A DNA stretch of 44,481 nt, from NCBI RefSeq assembly GCF_002155685.1, contig NZ_MUYK01000018.1, positions 1 to 44,481 on the forward strand. The letters are read 5' to 3'. Positions 42,823 to 44,481 of this stretch are shown here, one piece after another. The translations under genes and the position numbers were made by a program. Below the pieces are notes generated by a model. The model was not told the origin of the DNA and did no database searches. It was given only the letters and a program-made list of their open reading frames with translations. Source of the DNA: Erythrobacter colymbi. Its GTDB lineage: Bacteria > Pseudomonadota > Alphaproteobacteria > Sphingomonadales > Sphingomonadaceae. The number at the start of each line of letters is the position of its first letter. Within the stretch, counting starts at the first letter, position 1.

Positions 42823-42972
42823 GATGAACTCTCCCTAGTGCAATGCTGCGGGCCAAAACAGGCATTCCAAGAGTGGCGCTGCTCAACGCCTCTGGCGCAA
42901 TTCCAAGCTCCGCGCTGCCGAACCGGAAGGGGAGGGGGAGGCTGTGGTGCGCATCAGCATCAGGAGCAGCGC

Positions 42973-43072
42973 ATGACCGATCTTTTCACCCCGTTCGACT
43001 CCCGCCTTGATCAGGTCATCGACGAAGTCGCGCTCGAGATCGCCGGTGGATCGCTTGTTAGCGTCCGCGCTC
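42973..43072 (+). pseudogene. 5' end of an unrecognised gene cut by IS256
   Basis: From the ATG at 42973, behind CAGGAGCAGCGC as ribosome site, the frame reads MTDLFTPFDSRLDQVIDEVA, then LEIAGGSLVSVRA before running into the IS256 terminal repeat at 43073 and stopping at 43098. It looks like the start of a real gene whose remainder is missing, at least from this window. The family is not recognised. Confidence 0.45.
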
Positions 43073-43102
43073 GTGGTGTAATTTCTGGTGTAGATTGAGA
43101 TG

Positions 43103-43138
43103 ATCGCATGGGGTGGGGCATGCCCCACCCCATGCGAT
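43103..43138. repeat. 36-bp perfect palindrome inside the IS256 left end
   Basis: ATCGCATGGGGTGGGGCA followed immediately by its exact reverse complement, without a spacer. It lies 30 bp inside the left terminal repeat and 80 bp before the transposase start. As RNA it would form a very stable hairpin from either strand, which could block read-through from neighbouring genes into the transposase or hide its start. Confidence 0.7.
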
Positions 43139-43216
43139 TTCGATCTCGGTGGCCACCGGGCTCATCGGTAAGGTGGAGTTACCACACTTCACACGCCCAC
43201 CGAGGAGTTGATCCCG

Positions 43217-44428
43217 ATGACCGACGACAGACTACCGCTTGCCGAGCTGATGGCGAAGACTGGAGATGGAGATTTCCTGCGCACGATCGCCGAGAGCGTA
43301 TTACAGATCATCATGGAGGCCGACGTCGATGGCCTGGTCGGCGCTAGCCGACACGAGCGCTCCGGCGACCGGACGACCTGGCGGAACGGCTACCGCGACC
43401 GCAGCCTCGATACCCGGCTCGGCACGCTCAACCTGAGGATTCCCAAGCTACGGACCGGCGCCTACTTCCCTGGCTTCCTGGAACCCAGGAAGACCGTCGA
43501 GAAGGCGCTGGTCGCGGTGATCCAGGAGGCGTGGATCGCCGGCGTCAGCACCCGGCGTGTCGACGAGCTGGTGCAGGCCATGGGCATGACCGGCATCTCC
43601 AAATCCTCGGTGTCCAAGCTGTGCAAGGATATCGACGAACGTGTCCATGCCTTCCTTAAGCGGCCGCTCACCGGCGACTGGCCCTACCTCTGGCTCGATG
43701 CTACCTACCTCAAGGTGCGCGAGGGCGGGCGGATCGTCAGTGTCGCCGCGATAATAGCCGTTGCCGTCAACACCGAGGGCAAGCGCGAAATCGTTGGCCT
43801 TCACATTGGACCCTCCGAAGCCGAGCCATTCTGGTCGAGCTTCCTCAAGGACCTCGCACGCCGCGGACTGACCGGCGTGAAGCTGGTCATCTCCGATGCC
43901 CACGAGGGCCTCAAGGCAGCGATCACTCGCGTGCTCAGCGCCACCTGGCAGCGGTGCCGCGTCCACTTCATGCGCAATGCCCTGGCCTACGTGCCCAAGG
44001 GCCAGAACACCGTCGTCGCCGCTGCCATCCGCCAGGTCTTCCTCCAGCCCGACCATGCCGCCGCGACACAGGTCTGGCGCCAGGTCGCCGACCAGTTGCG
44101 TACCCGCTGGCCAAAGCTCGGCGCCTGCATGGACGATGCCGAGCACGACGTGCTGGCCTACATGACCTTCCCCGAGCAGCACCGCGTCAAATTACATTCC
44201 ACCAATCCACTGGAACGCCTGAACAAGGAAGTGAAGCGCCGCGCCGATGTCGTCGGCATCTTCCCGAACGAGGATAGCATCATCCGCCTCGTCGGCGCCG
44301 TCCTGCTGGAGCAGAATGACGAATACCAGCTCCAGCACCGCTACATGCAGATCGAGGGCATGGCCGCCCTTGCTACACCAATGATCGAGGAGGCACAGCC
44401 GCTACAGATTACACCCAAGGCCGCCTGA
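43217..44428 (+). CDS. IS256-family transposase
   Basis: A 403-residue DDE transposase. ATG 43217 is preferred to an upstream TTG because CGAGGAG sits 10 bp before it. The three catalytic acids are in YLWLDATYLK (D), LVISDAHEGL (D) and STNPLERLNKEVKRR (E, in LERLNKE), and CRVHFMRNAL is the other family hallmark. It appears intact and could move the element. Confidence 0.92.
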   Translation: MTDDRLPLAELMAKTGDGDFLRTIAESVLQIIMEADVDGLVGASRHERSGDRTTWRNGYRDRSLDTRLGTLNLRIPKLRTGAYFPGFLEPRKTVEKALVAVIQEAWIAGVSTRRVDELVQAMGMTGISKSSVSKLCKDIDERVHAFLKRPLTGDWPYLWLDATYLKVREGGRIVSVAAIIAVAVNTEGKREIVGLHIGPSEAEPFWSSFLKDLARRGLTGVKLVISDAHEGLKAAITRVLSATWQRCRVHFMRNALAYVPKGQNTVVAAAIRQVFLQPDHAAATQVWRQVADQLRTRWPKLGACMDDAEHDVLAYMTFPEQHRVKLHSTNPLERLNKEVKRRADVVGIFPNEDSIIRLVGAVLLEQNDEYQLQHRYMQIEGMAALATPMIEEAQPLQITPKAA

Positions 44429-44481
44429 AAATGCAGCCCGCTGGCCACACCCAATTCTACACCACATTGACGGACGCGACC

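Larger units (their letters stand above)
43073..44465 (+). mobile_element. IS256-family insertion sequence, complete
   Basis: A 1393-bp element with imperfect terminal repeats: left GTGGTGTAATTTCTGGTGTAG from 43073 and right, read inward on the minus strand from 44465, GTGGTGTAGAATTGGGTGTG. The two share GTGGTGTA and GGTGT in register. It carries one transposase gene. No clear 8- or 9-bp target duplication is visible, so either the ends are set slightly off or one flank was rearranged. Confidence 0.8.

Noticed and set aside
43063..44475. A target-site duplication flanking IS256
   Set aside because: Flanks GTCCGCGCTC and ATTGACGG do not match at any reasonable register.

Overview
The window looks like part of a plasmid from a GC-rich alphaproteobacterium, most likely a sphingomonad (Novosphingobium/Sphingobium/Sphingopyxis type). 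This is inferred from base composition, codon use, the style of the TonB receptor and the plasmid backbone, not from a database match. An IS3-family element truncated by the window edge lies at the left (1 to about 1286), and an IS256-family element lies at the right (43073-44465).

From about 1488 to 29359 almost everything is devoted to vitamin B12. A first cobalamin riboswitch (1488-1708) precedes an uptake operon: btuB outer-membrane receptor, btuF, btuC, btuD and an unrecognised fifth gene. A second, closely related riboswitch (7622-7831) precedes a 21-kb biosynthetic run: cobW, cobN, cobG, cobH, cobI, cobJ, (cobK on the opposite strand), cobL, cobE, cobM, cobB, cobA, cobF, cobO, bluB, a DUF1636-like gene, cobT, a CobC-type phosphatase, cobS, the CobC/CobD aminotransferase, cbiB, cobQ and cobU. 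Together these encode the aerobic (oxygen-dependent) route from uroporphyrinogen III through precorrins to cobyrinate diamide, cobalt insertion, adenosylation, lower-ligand synthesis and final assembly. Nearly all junctions are short stop/start overlaps (ATGA, GTGA and, at bluB, apparently CTGA), so translation is probably coupled. The chelatase partners CobS/CobT and a CobR-type cobalt reductase are not in the window and would have to be supplied elsewhere.

From 29360 to 36300 is the replication and maintenance backbone: a tyrosine recombinase next to the cob cluster, a helix-turn-helix protein, parB and parA, a Rep_3-type initiator, two copies of an AATTGCACGCGTGCAATT palindrome flanking parA and its promoter, and an iteron origin with 22-bp-spaced GGTCAGG repeats plus an inverted iteron pair upstream of rep.

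From 36000 to 43000 is a plasmid accessory and defence region: a WGR-domain protein, a zinc-finger/Toprim primase-like protein, a two-gene Gabija-like anti-phage system (OLD-type ATPase-Toprim nuclease plus UvrD-type helicase), and a HipBA-type toxin-antitoxin pair with operator palindromes abutting hipB. A short unrecognised gene is cut by the IS256 element. The most interesting feature overall is a riboswitch-controlled, near-complete aerobic B12 pathway plus importer on a replicon that also carries partition, recombinase, defence and toxin-antitoxin genes.
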